From NCBI RefSeq assembly GCF_022024175.1, contig NZ_CP091794.1, positions 496,001-560,000 on the forward strand: a DNA stretch of 64,000 nt, written 5' to 3'. Positions 15,183 through 24,838 of this stretch are shown piece by piece. Each line of letters opens with the position of its first letter. Positions within the stretch are counted from its first letter, which is position 1. The DNA comes from Prevotella communis. Its GTDB lineage: Bacteria > Bacteroidota > Bacteroidia > Bacteroidales > Bacteroidaceae. The position numbers and the translations under genes were made by a program. The notes under the pieces are model-generated. The model made no database searches and had not been told where the DNA came from. It saw nothing but the letters and a program-made list of their open reading frames with translations.

Positions 15183-17606
15183 TTAGAAAGGATATCCGAT
15201 GGCGAAATGCAGGGAGTGCATATCCTTGAAACGGGGGATGTTGAAGTAGCCCGACTTGCCCGTGTCGTAGGGCAGGTGGAGACCGAATCCCCAGTCCACA
15301 CGGATTACCAGGAAGTCCATGTCGTAGCGCAGTCCCAGGCCCGTGCCGGTAGCCAGGTGCTTGAGGAGCTTGCCGGGCTTGAACTTCATGTCCGACACAT
15401 CCTGGTTCCATTTATCCACGAAATCGTGGTCGTCATCGTCCACGTCGCCATAGCTCAGCGTATAGTCGCTGTTGCTCCAGATGTTACCTGCATCCAGGAA
15501 AATAGCTCCATAGAGACTGCCCACCAGCTGGCGGCGGTACTCCAGGTTCATCACCAGTTTGGAGTCACCATTCTGCAACAGGTACGATATCTGCTTGTTG
15601 CCCACGCCGCCCATCGACGGATAGGCGCCAGGCCCGATGCTGCGCACGGTAAAGGCGCGGATACTGTTGGCACCGCCCACGTAGAAGCGTTCACTGAAGG
15701 GTGCCTCGGTAGAGTTGCCGTAGCACCACATCCAACCTGCGTTGATATGGCCTACCACCTGCGACTTCGAGTCGATGGGCCACGTCTTGGTCACGTCGGT
15801 CTCAATCTTCACGTACTGGGAGTAGGGGTTCTTGAAGAGCGTCTTCTCCTTCTGGTTCCATCCGTTGCCCTGTATCAGCACGTCATAGAGTGCCGTCACG
15901 TTGCCCGACTCCTCTATCGTGGTCTCCCAGCGTACGGGCGAGTGGTGCTTCTTGGCCGAACCCTGATAGGTGAAGGTGTAGCGCATCTTGGGTATGAAGT
16001 AGTCATCCATCGCGGTCATCAGGTAGGGATTCTGGTTCAGAAGCTCATTGAACTGTGCCGTACGGGTGTTGATATACTGGTATTTCAGGGTGATGGGCGA
16101 GAACTCATGACGCTTGCTCTCACGTGGTTGCCAGCGATAGGTCCACTCACCGCTCACGATGTGCATCTTGTAATAGTCGGGGCGGTTGATGATGTCGGTG
16201 GAAACCTTGGCAATGGTCCAGGGAGTGGCAAAGAACTGTCGTGGCCGTTTGACGTGTCCGTTCTTGTCGCGCTTCACCCTTCCGTCCTTGTCGCGCCTGG
16301 GTGAGTCGCTGACGAAGGGTAGCAGGATGCGCGGGAATTCCAGGGAGGCATCGGCACCATACTGATACGTGTTCATGTTGGACTCCTGCGAACTGGTCTG
16401 CCATTCATACGAACCGTGCAGGTTGACATCCAGTTTCTCGCCGCCACGGAAAGCATTGCGCCGGGTGAAACCCAGTTTCAGCTCAGGTCCCATGCGACCG
16501 ATGGTACGGTTCACGAAGTTGGTCTCCAGATACACGTCCCAGGGCTTGTCGAACGTGCAGTTGAGCGTCAGGTCGAGCGTGTCGCGGTCACGCGGTGTGA
16601 ACTGCAAATCGACGGATGAGAAGACGCCCGTGCCATTGATTTTCTGGATGGACTTAGAGTAGTCGGCATAACTGAACAGTCGGCGTGGACGCAGTTTCAG
16701 GTCGCGCAGGATGACACGCGGACTGATAGGCGCATGTTTCTTGCCTGTGCCATAGAAAATCTTCAGGAAGCGGCGGCCGATGCTGTCCGTCATCTGCTGA
16801 CGGGAACTCTCACGGAGTTGCATCCTGATGTTGCCCACATACCAGGGATGCAGGGCCTGTTCCGGCAGCGAATCGGCCAGCTGCAGACGCAGTTTCGCCC
16901 TGTTGCGCACGTCGAAGGTATCTGCCAGGTAACTGGCGTAGCCCGACTGGTAATAGTAGTAGCCGTTGTTGCGGAACAACTGACTGAGACGTGAGCGCTC
17001 GGCATCCAGTGTGGCCACATTGAACGGGTCGCCTTTCCTGGCCTGCGCCTCCTGCTGCGTGGAGTCTATCAGCGCCTGCATCTGCGGTGGGAAGTTCACG
17101 TAGCTCAGGGTGTCAATCGTAAACAGCGTGTCGAGGGTCACCGTATAGCCTATCTTCATCTTTTTCGGATTGCGCTGGGGCTTCTCCTCATACGTCACCT
17201 GACCGTGCATGTAGCCGTTCTTGCGGAGTACCGACTGGGCCACCGAGGCACGCAGGGCGGGGTTCACCTGACTCATCAGCACTGGGGCCTTGCCAAATGA
17301 CTTGTTGAGCCATTTCTTGATCTTGCCGCTGGAGCCGTAGGCATAGTTCCATATCCACAGTCCGTAGGGGAATGGCGTGCGATAGTAGCTGCTGCCGAAG
17401 AGGGCACCGTTGGGCGCCGTGGCCAGTGCAGCCTCCACCTCTTCCTGCGTGGCGATGAAGTTGTCATCGTCGACATAGTTCTTGTATTCTATCTTTGTCA
17501 GACCGGTAAACAACTGGTCACCATCGGGCACATGCTTCGTAGTGGAGCAAGCCGACAGGCATACCATGCCAACCAGTAGGATCAGGAGTTTAGCGTATCG
17601 AGTCAT
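15183..17606 (-). CDS. tamA: TamA-like Omp85-family outer-membrane protein
   Basis: The 807-residue protein has a lipoprotein-type signal ending VCLSAC, N-terminal POTRA-like repeats to about residue 340 and a C-terminal 16-strand barrel with the Omp85 region GGANSIRAFTVRSIGPG near 640-660 and a terminal strand ending HFAIGYPF. Omp85 proteins insert or translocate proteins and lipids at the outer membrane. Pairing with the TamB-like gene, which it overlaps by 17 bases, supports the TamA branch rather than BamA. Lipidation of a TamA is unlike enterobacteria but is seen in Bacteroidota. The gene symbol rests on gene order and architecture. Confidence 0.87.
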   Translation of the reverse strand: MTRYAKLLILLVGMVCLSACSTTKHVPDGDQLFTGLTKIEYKNYVDDDNFIATQEEVEAALATAPNGALFGSSYYRTPFPYGLWIWNYAYGSSGKIKKWLNKSFGKAPVLMSQVNPALRASVAQSVLRKNGYMHGQVTYEEKPQRNPKKMKIGYTVTLDTLFTIDTLSYVNFPPQMQALIDSTQQEAQARKGDPFNVATLDAERSRLSQLFRNNGYYYYQSGYASYLADTFDVRNRAKLRLQLADSLPEQALHPWYVGNIRMQLRESSRQQMTDSIGRRFLKIFYGTGKKHAPISPRVILRDLKLRPRRLFSYADYSKSIQKINGTGVFSSVDLQFTPRDRDTLDLTLNCTFDKPWDVYLETNFVNRTIGRMGPELKLGFTRRNAFRGGEKLDVNLHGSYEWQTSSQESNMNTYQYGADASLEFPRILLPFVSDSPRRDKDGRVKRDKNGHVKRPRQFFATPWTIAKVSTDIINRPDYYKMHIVSGEWTYRWQPRESKRHEFSPITLKYQYINTRTAQFNELLNQNPYLMTAMDDYFIPKMRYTFTYQGSAKKHHSPVRWETTIEESGNVTALYDVLIQGNGWNQKEKTLFKNPYSQYVKIETDVTKTWPIDSKSQVVGHINAGWMWCYGNSTEAPFSERFYVGGANSIRAFTVRSIGPGAYPSMGGVGNKQISYLLQNGDSKLVMNLEYRRQLVGSLYGAIFLDAGNIWSNSDYTLSYGDVDDDDHDFVDKWNQDVSDMKFKPGKLLKHLATGTGLGLRYDMDFLVIRVDWGFGLHLPYDTGKSGYFNIPRFKDMHSLHFAIGYPF

Positions 17607-20600
17607 TTCTTTGAGGTTTGATGTCTGACGTCTGAGGTCTGAGGGCGGAGGCCTGACGTCTGATGTCTGATGTCTGAGGGCGGAGTTCTGTTTTCTGAGG
17701 CTTGATGAGCTCGCTCAGTCTCTGCAGCTTCTTCTTCCAGATATAGCCGCCGCCGTATTTGCTGGTATAGCCCTCCAGCCAGTCGTATGAGTTCTGGTCG
17801 TAGAACAGTTTGACGTACTGGTTGGACGTAGGACTGAGGCGGTACTCCATCGTGACATTGTCGAAGAACGACTGGTTCTGGCCGTTCTGCTGGGCGGCAT
17901 CGTTGCCCGATGACACCTTACCGCCTATCTGCACCTTCAGACGGTTGTTCCAGAAACGTTTGGCGAACTTGAACGAATAGTCGGTATGGGTCTGTCCGGT
18001 GGCATCGGTACTGTTGTTCAGTCCGACGCTCAGGTCCACGCTCTTCAGGGCGTTACCCGTGATATTGTTGATCTCGCTCTCCAGGAACGAACTGAGGGCC
18101 GAGTTCATGGAGAAACCACTGGTGTTGCCGTCGGCCAGATACATGCCCGTGGTCAGCATCGTGACAGCCAGTTTGCTGCGCTGTTCGGTTGACAGCGCAC
18201 TCAGTTCGCTGTTGATGCTGTAGTCCTCAGGCGCCTCAATGATGAATTCCAGTCCCATCTTGTTGAGCGAGCCTGTGATGGCCACGCCACAGTTGAAGGC
18301 CACGCTGCGCGTCTGTTCGCCCTCCTGTCCTACACTGGCATTGGTATGCTCCGTTGCCGTGATGTTCAGGGTGGGGTCCATCGCGTCGCCAGTGAACTCC
18401 ACATAACTGCCGTCCTGAATCGTGAATGTCTTCAGGGGTATCACGGGGAGTGAGTATTTCATCTGTCCGCTGGTCATCGTATAGCGTCCGGTGAGCCGCA
18501 GTTCGTCCGTACTGTAGATCATGCGCAGGTCGCCACCGCCAAAGAGGTCCACGTAGTTGCTCAAGTCGGCATTCAGGCCGCATTTCACGTGGGTGCCTGG
18601 GTCGATGCTGATACGCAGGTCCATATCCAGTCCGCCAGGTGCCGGACGGTGTACGACGGTCTGTGTGGTATCGTTGAAATCGGTGAATTTCACCAGCTCG
18701 TCCAACTGGTTGTCGGTCGACAGCGGTGAGTCGAGCAACAGGTACGTCAGGTCGGTGGTGCCCAGCACGTCGAGTCGTCCGCGCATCTTCAGGCGTTCCA
18801 CCGGTCCGCTCATGCTGGCGTAGAAGTTCACGTATCCCTTACCGTAGGCTATCGATTTCGCCGTCTGTCGTGAGTTGATCAACTGGTAATTGGTGGCACG
18901 CATGCGCAGGTCCATCGTCATGTGGTCCAAGTCGTGGAAATCGATATTACCCATGATATTCAGCGGGTTATCGTTATAGGCATACATGGTGAAGTTCTCC
19001 AGCAGCAACTTCGACTGCTGTATGCGTACGGGGTCATTGTCGAAGCGCAGGCGGATGCCGTAGGGCTGACTGATAAGGAAGGCCGAGTCGACGTATACCT
19101 CACCGTTGACGTTGGGCTGGCTCAGCGAACCTTCCACGCTCATCTCACCCTCGGCATAGCCCTCGAAGCCAATCAGCTGGTCAGGTATGAAACCGTTGAG
19201 CAGGTCGAGCGGTGCACGCATCAGGTTCAGCGTACCGTCTATTTGTTCGTTGCCACCGGTCACCTTCTTGTTCCTGTAGTTACCGCTGAAGGTGGCCACC
19301 TCACGTCCGTTCTGTGCCAGTGTGCCCTCTACGGCGTGCGTGTCGTCCTCGCGCTGCATATACACAAACTCCGTGCTGAGCGTACCCATGTCGCAACCCT
19401 CGTAGCTCATGTTCCTTACCTGCATGTCGCTGGCCACGGATATCTGTTTCTGCTCGTCCATCATCAGGTGGTAGTCACCGTCCAGCAGACCTGTGATATG
19501 GGGCATGTAGGGGATGGCGGCCGTCAGCTTGTCCAGGTCGAAACGGTTCAAACTGATGGTGAGGTCTTGCAGCAGCGTAGAGTTCTGGTCTTCCGAATAG
19601 ACCCTCACACCCGTGCCGTCGTCGGCCAGCAGACTCACCTTGGCCTGTAGCCTGAGGTTGTTCTGGAGGAACAGGAAGTTGTCGTCGTTGAGCGTGAACA
19701 CCCGGTAGCCGATAGTTGGGTTGCTGGGCAACAGGTGGAAGCGCAGTCCGTTGTGCTCCATCTCTACCTTTGCTCCCAGGCGCAGGGCCAACTGGTCCTT
19801 GTCGTCATAGAAGCGTACGCCCAGACTGGCACCGTGCTCCTGCAGCAGTCCGTCGATGGTGGCGGTGAAGACAAACTGCGGATTCCTGCGGTTGTTGGCT
19901 ATACGGCTCTGGAAGGTCAGTCCGTGGTTGGGCTTGTCTATAAGTGTCACGTAGATGGAGTCTATGCGTGTGGAGTCGGCATTCAGGCTGAACAAATGAG
20001 CTTCGCCGTTGATACCCGTGATGGGCGATGTGTTCACGTCGATCAGCAGTTCCTGGAAGTCCGTGTTGGCCACCGATTTCAGGAAGTCCGACATGGGGTT
20101 GTCGCGCCCGCTGGTCAGGTACAGGCGTGCCGTGGGCAACAGTGCCTTCAAAGTGGGCTGGTCTATGACGCGGCGGTTGAACTGTGACACCGCACTGTCG
20201 GCCAGTACCGACAGCTGGTTGACCAGAGGCTGGTAGCCACCGCTGGCATCCAGTTTCACAATCAGCGAACCACTCTGTGCCCGCAGGTAGGTGGTGTCTG
20301 GTCTCAGGTTCATCAGGATGCCCACTTTCTCCGGCCGGTAGCTCTTCATGGAGTCGCGCAGGTAGATATGGTCTATCAGTCCGCTCAGGCGGTGGGTGTC
20401 GTTCAGGTTGCTGTTCACCTCGAAGTCGCCTGCCAGTCCGATGGTCAGCGGGTCGGGGGTGACGCCCAGGGCATAGAGGTCTATATGACTCATCTGGGTA
20501 GACAGTGTCGAGAGGATGCTGTTGCGCTTGCCCTCCTTACTGATGCTCACGTCCATGTTGAGCGTGCCGTCAACCAGTGCGTTACAGGTCATCAGGTCTA

Positions 20601-22263
20601 TCATGGCGTGCCCGTTCTTCAGGTGGGCCTGCATCTTGATATCATCCATGTTGTATTTGTCGTAGCCCAGGTGCGCTATGTTCACGTCGGCATCCATCCA
20701 GGTGCTGCGCTGCATGAAGTCGGTGCCCTTGCCTGAAATTGAAAGTTGAGAGTTAAGAGTCGAAAGTGGATAGTTGGGCAGGAAATGCTTCAGGTCCATG
20801 TTCTGCACATCGGCCTGCGCGTCGTAGGCCATCTGTCTGGCGTCGAAGAAGGCGCCCAGTTTGGCCGTGCCCTTACCCTCATAGGCGGTCAGCGAGGTCA
20901 TATAGCGCTGTCCGTCCACCTGCACATTACCGTCGATGCTCAGTCCGTGGGGAATCCTGATGTCTTTCGTGGGTACGTCGAAGGTGGCCAGCAGTGGTTG
21001 CATGTCGTAGCTCTTGGCATACAGGTCTACGTCGGCCTCCATGTGGTCTGGATCCGTCAGGTTACTGATGGTGCCGCGGGCATTGGCTTCCAGCATCGTG
21101 GGCCACAGCAGTTGCTGGACGTTCAGCGCCAGGTGCTGCATGTTGCCCTTTACGTCGCCTTTCAGTTGCAGGGGCCATTCGGGCAAACGACTCATATCCA
21201 TGCCGTTATAAAACCATGCCACGTCCTGCTTGCCCATCTGTGCATCCAGCGTGATGTCCATCTGTCCGGGGGCTACCGAGTCGGCTACGTTGAAGTCTAC
21301 GTCGGCCCTCGCATAGATGTTGGTGTAGGGCGTTTGCAGGGTCATGCCGGGCAGGTGGATGGCTTTGTCGTCGAGGCTGACGGCACCGCTGAGCTCGTTG
21401 ACCACCAGTCCGCATACATCCTTCATCGCCGCATGACGCACGTTCATCCTGGTCACCGGACTGGCGTAGAGTAGGGAGTCTATCTGCCAGTTGATGGCGC
21501 TCATGTCTATGTGGAAATAGTCCAGCAGTCCGGGCTCCTGACGCGGTTCGAAGGGCATGTCAAAACGGAACGTTCCGTTCTGCCAGGTAAACTTATCCAC
21601 TTCGTAGCGCTCCTTTGCCAGGTTGATATGACTGCCGTCGGCCTGCATCTTCTCGGCACTCAGCGCTATCAGCATCGAGTCGCCGGGCATGTGAATGGAG
21701 AATTGAGAATTGATAATGGATAATTTGTTCGCGTCGATGATCCAGAGCAGGGGCTCCGACTCGGTGGTGTCAACGGCGGCGGTATCGCTCAGCAATACGG
21801 TGATGTCGGCATCCGACAGCAGGGCATCGCCCAGTTTGACGCGATTGCTGGCCAGTTGTATCTTGCTGGGACTCAGTGAGAAGCGGCCCAGCGCACCTTT
21901 CACCTGTACGTCGCTGATCAGGTCGAGTGTGTTGATGCGCGACTCCTGCAACTCCAGTTCATCTACCACGATATCACCGGCCAACAGGGGCATCAGTCCG
22001 ATGCCTACCACCGCCCTGTGGATGTCGGCTATCGTGTCACCTTGTTGCACCACGGTGACGCCGTCAACGCCCAGGTCCAGCGGAAAACACAAATCCACGT
22101 GCTCCACGGTGATGTCGTAGCCCGTCTTTTCTGAAGCCACTTCGGCCACCTGCTGCACCAGCCAGTTCTGGATGGGCGGCACATAGATCAGCAGTGGCAG
22201 AGCCAGTACGGCTACAACCGTTACCGCGGCGATGATGGCAATATGTTTCAGACGGGATTTCAT
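17590..22263 (-). CDS. tamB: TamB-like translocation/assembly module protein (DUF490/AsmA-like)
   Basis: The 1557-residue protein has one N-terminal membrane anchor (about 8-30) and then a very long beta-helical body, ending in the conserved TamB C-terminal domain (about 1150-1500). TamB-like proteins form a periplasm-spanning groove thought to carry phospholipids or barrel substrates to the outer membrane with TamA. Three segments look like expanded short repeats: INSQFSIHMPGD near 183, LNSQLSISGKG near 502, and a C-terminal tail with LRPQTSDI twice. The corresponding DNA is purine-rich tandem repeat of the kind otherwise found between genes. The tail overlaps the tamA start, so repeat-length changes would alter the junction. 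Confidence 0.87.
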   Translation of the reverse strand: MKSRLKHIAIIAAVTVVAVLALPLLIYVPPIQNWLVQQVAEVASEKTGYDITVEHVDLCFPLDLGVDGVTVVQQGDTIADIHRAVVGIGLMPLLAGDIVVDELELQESRINTLDLISDVQVKGALGRFSLSPSKIQLASNRVKLGDALLSDADITVLLSDTAAVDTTESEPLLWIIDANKLSIINSQFSIHMPGDSMLIALSAEKMQADGSHINLAKERYEVDKFTWQNGTFRFDMPFEPRQEPGLLDYFHIDMSAINWQIDSLLYASPVTRMNVRHAAMKDVCGLVVNELSGAVSLDDKAIHLPGMTLQTPYTNIYARADVDFNVADSVAPGQMDITLDAQMGKQDVAWFYNGMDMSRLPEWPLQLKGDVKGNMQHLALNVQQLLWPTMLEANARGTISNLTDPDHMEADVDLYAKSYDMQPLLATFDVPTKDIRIPHGLSIDGNVQVDGQRYMTSLTAYEGKGTAKLGAFFDARQMAYDAQADVQNMDLKHFLPNYPLSTLNSQLSISGKGTDFMQRSTWMDADVNIAHLGYDKYNMDDIKMQAHLKNGHAMIDLMTCNALVDGTLNMDVSISKEGKRNSILSTLSTQMSHIDLYALGVTPDPLTIGLAGDFEVNSNLNDTHRLSGLIDHIYLRDSMKSYRPEKVGILMNLRPDTTYLRAQSGSLIVKLDASGGYQPLVNQLSVLADSAVSQFNRRVIDQPTLKALLPTARLYLTSGRDNPMSDFLKSVANTDFQELLIDVNTSPITGINGEAHLFSLNADSTRIDSIYVTLIDKPNHGLTFQSRIANNRRNPQFVFTATIDGLLQEHGASLGVRFYDDKDQLALRLGAKVEMEHNGLRFHLLPSNPTIGYRVFTLNDDNFLFLQNNLRLQAKVSLLADDGTGVRVYSEDQNSTLLQDLTISLNRFDLDKLTAAIPYMPHITGLLDGDYHLMMDEQKQISVASDMQVRNMSYEGCDMGTLSTEFVYMQREDDTHAVEGTLAQNGREVATFSGNYRNKKVTGGNEQIDGTLNLMRAPLDLLNGFIPDQLIGFEGYAEGEMSVEGSLSQPNVNGEVYVDSAFLISQPYGIRLRFDNDPVRIQQSKLLLENFTMYAYNDNPLNIMGNIDFHDLDHMTMDLRMRATNYQLINSRQTAKSIAYGKGYVNFYASMSGPVERLKMRGRLDVLGTTDLTYLLLDSPLSTDNQLDELVKFTDFNDTTQTVVHRPAPGGLDMDLRISIDPGTHVKCGLNADLSNYVDLFGGGDLRMIYSTDELRLTGRYTMTSGQMKYSLPVIPLKTFTIQDGSYVEFTGDAMDPTLNITATEHTNASVGQEGEQTRSVAFNCGVAITGSLNKMGLEFIIEAPEDYSINSELSALSTEQRSKLAVTMLTTGMYLADGNTSGFSMNSALSSFLESEINNITGNALKSVDLSVGLNNSTDATGQTHTDYSFKFAKRFWNNRLKVQIGGKVSSGNDAAQQNGQNQSFFDNVTMEYRLSPTSNQYVKLFYDQNSYDWLEGYTSKYGGGYIWKKKLQRLSELIKPQKTELRPQTSDIRRQASALRPQTSDIKPQRNDSIR
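17619..17693. repeat. Tandem TCTGA(T/C/G)GTCTGA repeats in the 3' end of the TamB-like gene
   Basis: Seven to nine base units (gtctgacgtctgaggtctgag and variants), with a longer duplication including GAGGGCGGAG, encode the Arg/Pro/Gln/Thr-rich tail of the TamB-like protein. The frame stays open throughout. Confidence 0.8.
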
Positions 22264-22314
22264 TCTGAGGAGTTAAATCTGAGGAGTTAAGGAGTTAAAG
22301 GAGTTAAGGAGTCA
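22264..22314. repeat. Tandem GGAGTTAA(A) repeats between rluA-type gene and tamB
   Basis: Five degenerate copies of an eight to ten base unit GAGGAGTTAA fill almost the whole gap between the TamB-like start and the upstream stop codon. They occupy the region where translation of the TamB-like protein begins. Confidence 0.8.
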
Positions 22315-23049
22315 AGACGTTAGTTTTGCTCCTTCTGCCAGCTTTTCCCAGAGCGAATCATTGGGGATGGGGGCCTCGATGCAGATAGTCTCTTTGCTCA
22401 CGGGGTGAACGAACTCTATGCGGTGGCTCTGCAGCGAGATGCTGCCGTCGGGGTTCGACCGCCTGGCACCATATTTCAGGTCACCCTTGATAGGACGGCC
22501 GATGGCGGACAACTGGCATCGTATCTGGTGATGGCGGCCTGTCAGCAGCTCCACCTCCACCAGGTCGTAGTTGTCGCCCTGGGTCAGCACCCTGTAGCGC
22601 AACTGCGCCTTCTTCGAGCGGGGTACCTCGTGGTCGTAGGCATAACTCTTGTTCTGCTGCTCGTTTCTGACCAGCCAATTTTCTAATAAATACCCGGAAT
22701 TTTGGAGATCTGCTGGCGTCGCGGTAGCAAATTTTTCACTTTTCACTATTCCCTTTTCCCTTTCAACAATCGCCCAGTACGTCTTCTTGATATTGTCCTT
22801 TTCGGCGAACATCTTATTGAGGCGGGTGAGGGCTTTTGAGGTACGGGCAAAGACCACCAGACCACTTACAGGACGGTCCAGTCTATGTACCACTCCGAGG
22901 AACACGGCCCCGGGTTTCTGGTATTTCTCCTTGATGTAGTCTTTCACAATTTCAGAAAGGGGGCGGTCGCCAGTTTTGTCACCCTGCACAATCTCTCCGC
23001 TTTCCTTGTTGACTATGATAATATGGTTGTCTTCGTAGACTACTTGCAT
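22312..23049 (-). CDS. RluA-family RNA pseudouridine synthase
   Basis: The 245-residue enzyme has the RluA signature HRLDRPVSGLVVFA with the catalytic Asp, a Tyr in the AKTYW-like segment (KKTYWAIVERE) and the C-terminal LLTGRHHQIRCQL motif. It isomerises uridine to pseudouridine in rRNA or tRNA; the target base is unknown. The start is placed at the ATG at 23049 (MQVVYEDN) because the ATG at 23073 lies inside the -7 box. Residues around 113-124 (EREKGIVKSEKF) are encoded by a pyrimidine-rich repeat tract, an in-frame example of the short-repeat family. It precedes the TamB-like gene and is probably in the same transcript. Confidence 0.9.
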   Translation of the reverse strand: MQVVYEDNHIIIVNKESGEIVQGDKTGDRPLSEIVKDYIKEKYQKPGAVFLGVVHRLDRPVSGLVVFARTSKALTRLNKMFAEKDNIKKTYWAIVEREKGIVKSEKFATATPADLQNSGYLLENWLVRNEQQNKSYAYDHEVPRSKKAQLRYRVLTQGDNYDLVEVELLTGRHHQIRCQLSAIGRPIKGDLKYGARRSNPDGSISLQSHRIEFVHPVSKETICIEAPIPNDSLWEKLAEGAKLTS

Positions 23050-23070
23050 GCTTTTGTCTTTTCTTGCCTG

Positions 23071-23154
23071 CAAAGGTACGATTAAGTGAGTAAAAAACCA
23101 AATTTATTTGAGTTTTTTCGAACGTGAGTACCTTCGAGCACCAGTCCAAAGGTA
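23071..23154 (-). promoter_or_regulatory. Tandem duplicated promoter, two TACCTTTG boxes
   Basis: Two minus-strand TACCTTTG boxes, at 23071-23078 and 23147-23154, sit in duplicated context (plus strand CAAAGGTACGATTAA followed by AACCAAATT or CCCCAAATT). The nearer box explains the 23049 start. Confidence 0.7.
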
Positions 23155-23194
23155 CGATTAAAACCCCAAATTAAAAACTATGGGAACAATTGAA

Positions 23195-23236
23195 ACAAAA
23201 AAACGGCTCCTGAGGCGGAATGCTTCAGGAGCCGTT
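23195..23236 (-). terminator. Terminator of the tetR-fabG operon
   Basis: AACGGCTCCTGA pairs perfectly with TCAGGAGCCGTT around an 11-base loop and is followed on the minus strand by a T7 run. Confidence 0.92.
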
Positions 23237-23260
23237 GTGTGTGTATCTGCAAACGGATGC

Positions 23261-23998
23261 TTACATGTTCATACCACCGTCAACCTGAATAACCTGACCG
23301 CTGACATAGCTTGACAGATCTGAAGCCAGGAAGGTAGCTACGTTGGCGATATCCTCAACCTGTCCACCACGACGGAGGGGAATCTTCTGCTTCCACTCGT
23401 TGCGTACATCCTCAGGCAGGGCAGCGGTCATGGCTGTCTCGATGAAGCCAGGAGCGATAGCGTTGGCACGGATACCCTTGGGACCCATCTCCTGGGCGAT
23501 ACTCTTAGCCAGGGCGATGAGGCCTGCCTTTGAAGCGGCATAGTTGGCCTGACCGGCATTACCGTGAACACCTACTACAGAGGCCATGTTGATGATAGAA
23601 CCACCACGCTGACGCATCATCACGGGCACACAAGCGTGGATGAAGTTGAATGCTGACTTCAGGTTTACTGCGATGACAGCGTCCCACTGCTGCTCAGTCA
23701 TGCGGAGCATCAGTCCGTCCTTGGTGATACCAGCATTGTTTACCAGAATATCAATTGAGCCGAACTCTTCCTTAACGGCCTTGACAACCTCTTCGGTCTG
23801 AGCGAAGTCGGCAGCATTAGAGGCGTAGCTCTTGGCCTTGACACCCAGAGCGGCAATCTCTTTCTCTGTCTCCTCGTTGACCTGCAGGTCGGTGAATGCG
23901 ATGTTACAGCCTTCAGCGGCGTACTTCAGTGCGATAGCCTTTCCGATACCGCGTGCTGCGCCAGTGATCAGCGCAGTCTTACCTTCTAATAATCCCAT
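23261..23998 (-). CDS. fabG: 3-oxoacyl-[acyl-carrier-protein] reductase
   Basis: The 245-residue short-chain dehydrogenase has the NADPH-binding TGAARGIG (12-19), NNAG (87-90) and the catalytic Ser140, Tyr153 and Lys157 in the YAASK pattern. The length, the terminal GGMNM and the NAIAPGFIETAMT loop fit FabG, which performs the first reduction in each fatty-acid elongation cycle. It is co-transcribed with the tetR gene 27 bases upstream, an arrangement that suggests regulation by lipid status. A perfect terminator ends the operon. Confidence 0.95.
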   Translation of the reverse strand: MGLLEGKTALITGAARGIGKAIALKYAAEGCNIAFTDLQVNEETEKEIAALGVKAKSYASNAADFAQTEEVVKAVKEEFGSIDILVNNAGITKDGLMLRMTEQQWDAVIAVNLKSAFNFIHACVPVMMRQRGGSIINMASVVGVHGNAGQANYAASKAGLIALAKSIAQEMGPKGIRANAIAPGFIETAMTAALPEDVRNEWKQKIPLRRGGQVEDIANVATFLASDLSSYVSGQVIQVDGGMNM

Positions 23999-24025
23999 TT
24001 TCTAAACTTTTATATAAAATGTATT

Positions 24026-24625
24026 CTAATCTTTTATCTTCACTTTCTTGCCCAGAGCACCATAGACGAACTTGGCTACCTGGGGCTTGGTGGCTTCCTC
24101 GGTCATGCCGCGGGCTATGCGTCCGTAGATATAAGGCACTTCCAGTCCCTTGATACAATAGTGGGTGATGTCGGCCACAAGATCTACGTTGTCGATATCA
24201 AACTCGCCACTTTCCTTGCCCTCGGCAAATACCTTGCGGAACAGCTCTACCTCGGCATCGTCGAAATGGCGGCGCACCTTCTCTACCATCCAGATGTTGC
24301 GGAAGAACTCGGCACGCAGGTTACCATTGCGCACCACGGTTTCACGAATCATGCTGAGGTGGGTGTAGATGAGTTCGATGACCTTCTCCTGCGGACTGAT
24401 TTTGCGAGCGGCTACCTCGTCGAGCTTGTCACTAAGACGCTCCAGCTCGGTCTCGATAACGGCGTAGTAGATGTCCTCTTTTGACTTAAAATAGGTATAA
24501 AGTGTGCGACGTCCCTTGCCAGAGGCTTGCGCGATATCATTCATCGTGGTATTCTCCAATCCGTTCTTGGCGAACAGTTGGCGAGCCACATCTACGAGTA
24601 GTTGTCTGGTTTTGGATATTGACAT
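24026..24625 (-). CDS. TetR-family transcriptional regulator
   Basis: The 199-residue protein has an N-terminal TetR helix-turn-helix (about 10-55: ARQLFAKNGLENTTMNDIAQASGKGRRTLYTYF) and an all-helical C-terminal ligand domain. It is the first gene of an operon with fabG. Its own promoter carries a palindrome, TTTTGCACA-N11-TGTGCAAAA, overlapping the -7 box, the usual place for an autoregulatory operator. A similar TGCACA array precedes the fadL-family gene at 38.5 kb, so I infer a lipid-related regulator; the ligand is unknown. Confidence 0.9.
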   Translation of the reverse strand: MSISKTRQLLVDVARQLFAKNGLENTTMNDIAQASGKGRRTLYTYFKSKEDIYYAVIETELERLSDKLDEVAARKISPQEKVIELIYTHLSMIRETVVRNGNLRAEFFRNIWMVEKVRRHFDDAEVELFRKVFAEGKESGEFDIDNVDLVADITHYCIKGLEVPYIYGRIARGMTEEATKPQVAKFVYGALGKKVKIKD

Positions 24626-24645
24626 TGCTTGTTGCGAAATTTAGC

Positions 24646-24677
24646 TTTTGCACACTTTATAAACATGTGCAAAATTA
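24646..24677 (-). promoter_or_regulatory. TetR operator palindrome overlapping -7 box TAATTTTG
   Basis: Nine-base arms TTTTGCACA (24646-24654) and TGTGCAAAA (24666-24674) are separated by 11 bases. The minus-strand -7 box TAATTTTG (24670-24677) shares five bases with one arm, so a bound repressor would block polymerase. Confidence 0.7.
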
Positions 24678-24747
24678 GTGGTTTTGTTTTAAACTGCCAA
24701 GTTTTTTAGCATAAATTATGGGGAAAAGAAAAAAAGATGCATGAAAA

Positions 24748-24779
24748 TTTGCATATCTCGGAAAATAGTAGTACCTTTG
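24748..24779 (+). promoter_or_regulatory. Promoter TTTG-N20-TACCTTTG for initiator tRNA
   Basis: Both elements match the consensus with 20-base spacing. The predicted start near 24783 gives a leader of about 55 bases before tRNA-fMet. Confidence 0.85.
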
Positions 24780-24838
24780 CACCCGCAAAACAGGAAACAA
24801 TGGTTTTGATTCCATGTTTTTGATTATTGGTTGAATAT

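Noticed and set aside
15207..16304. Plus-strand ORF of 365 codons opposite the TamA-like gene
   Set aside because: It is antisense to the Omp85 gene and has His/Val-rich shadow composition with no domain.
17619..17693. CRISPR-like tandem repeat
   Set aside because: Units are seven to nine bases with no spacers and are in frame within tamB; it is a short tandem repeat.
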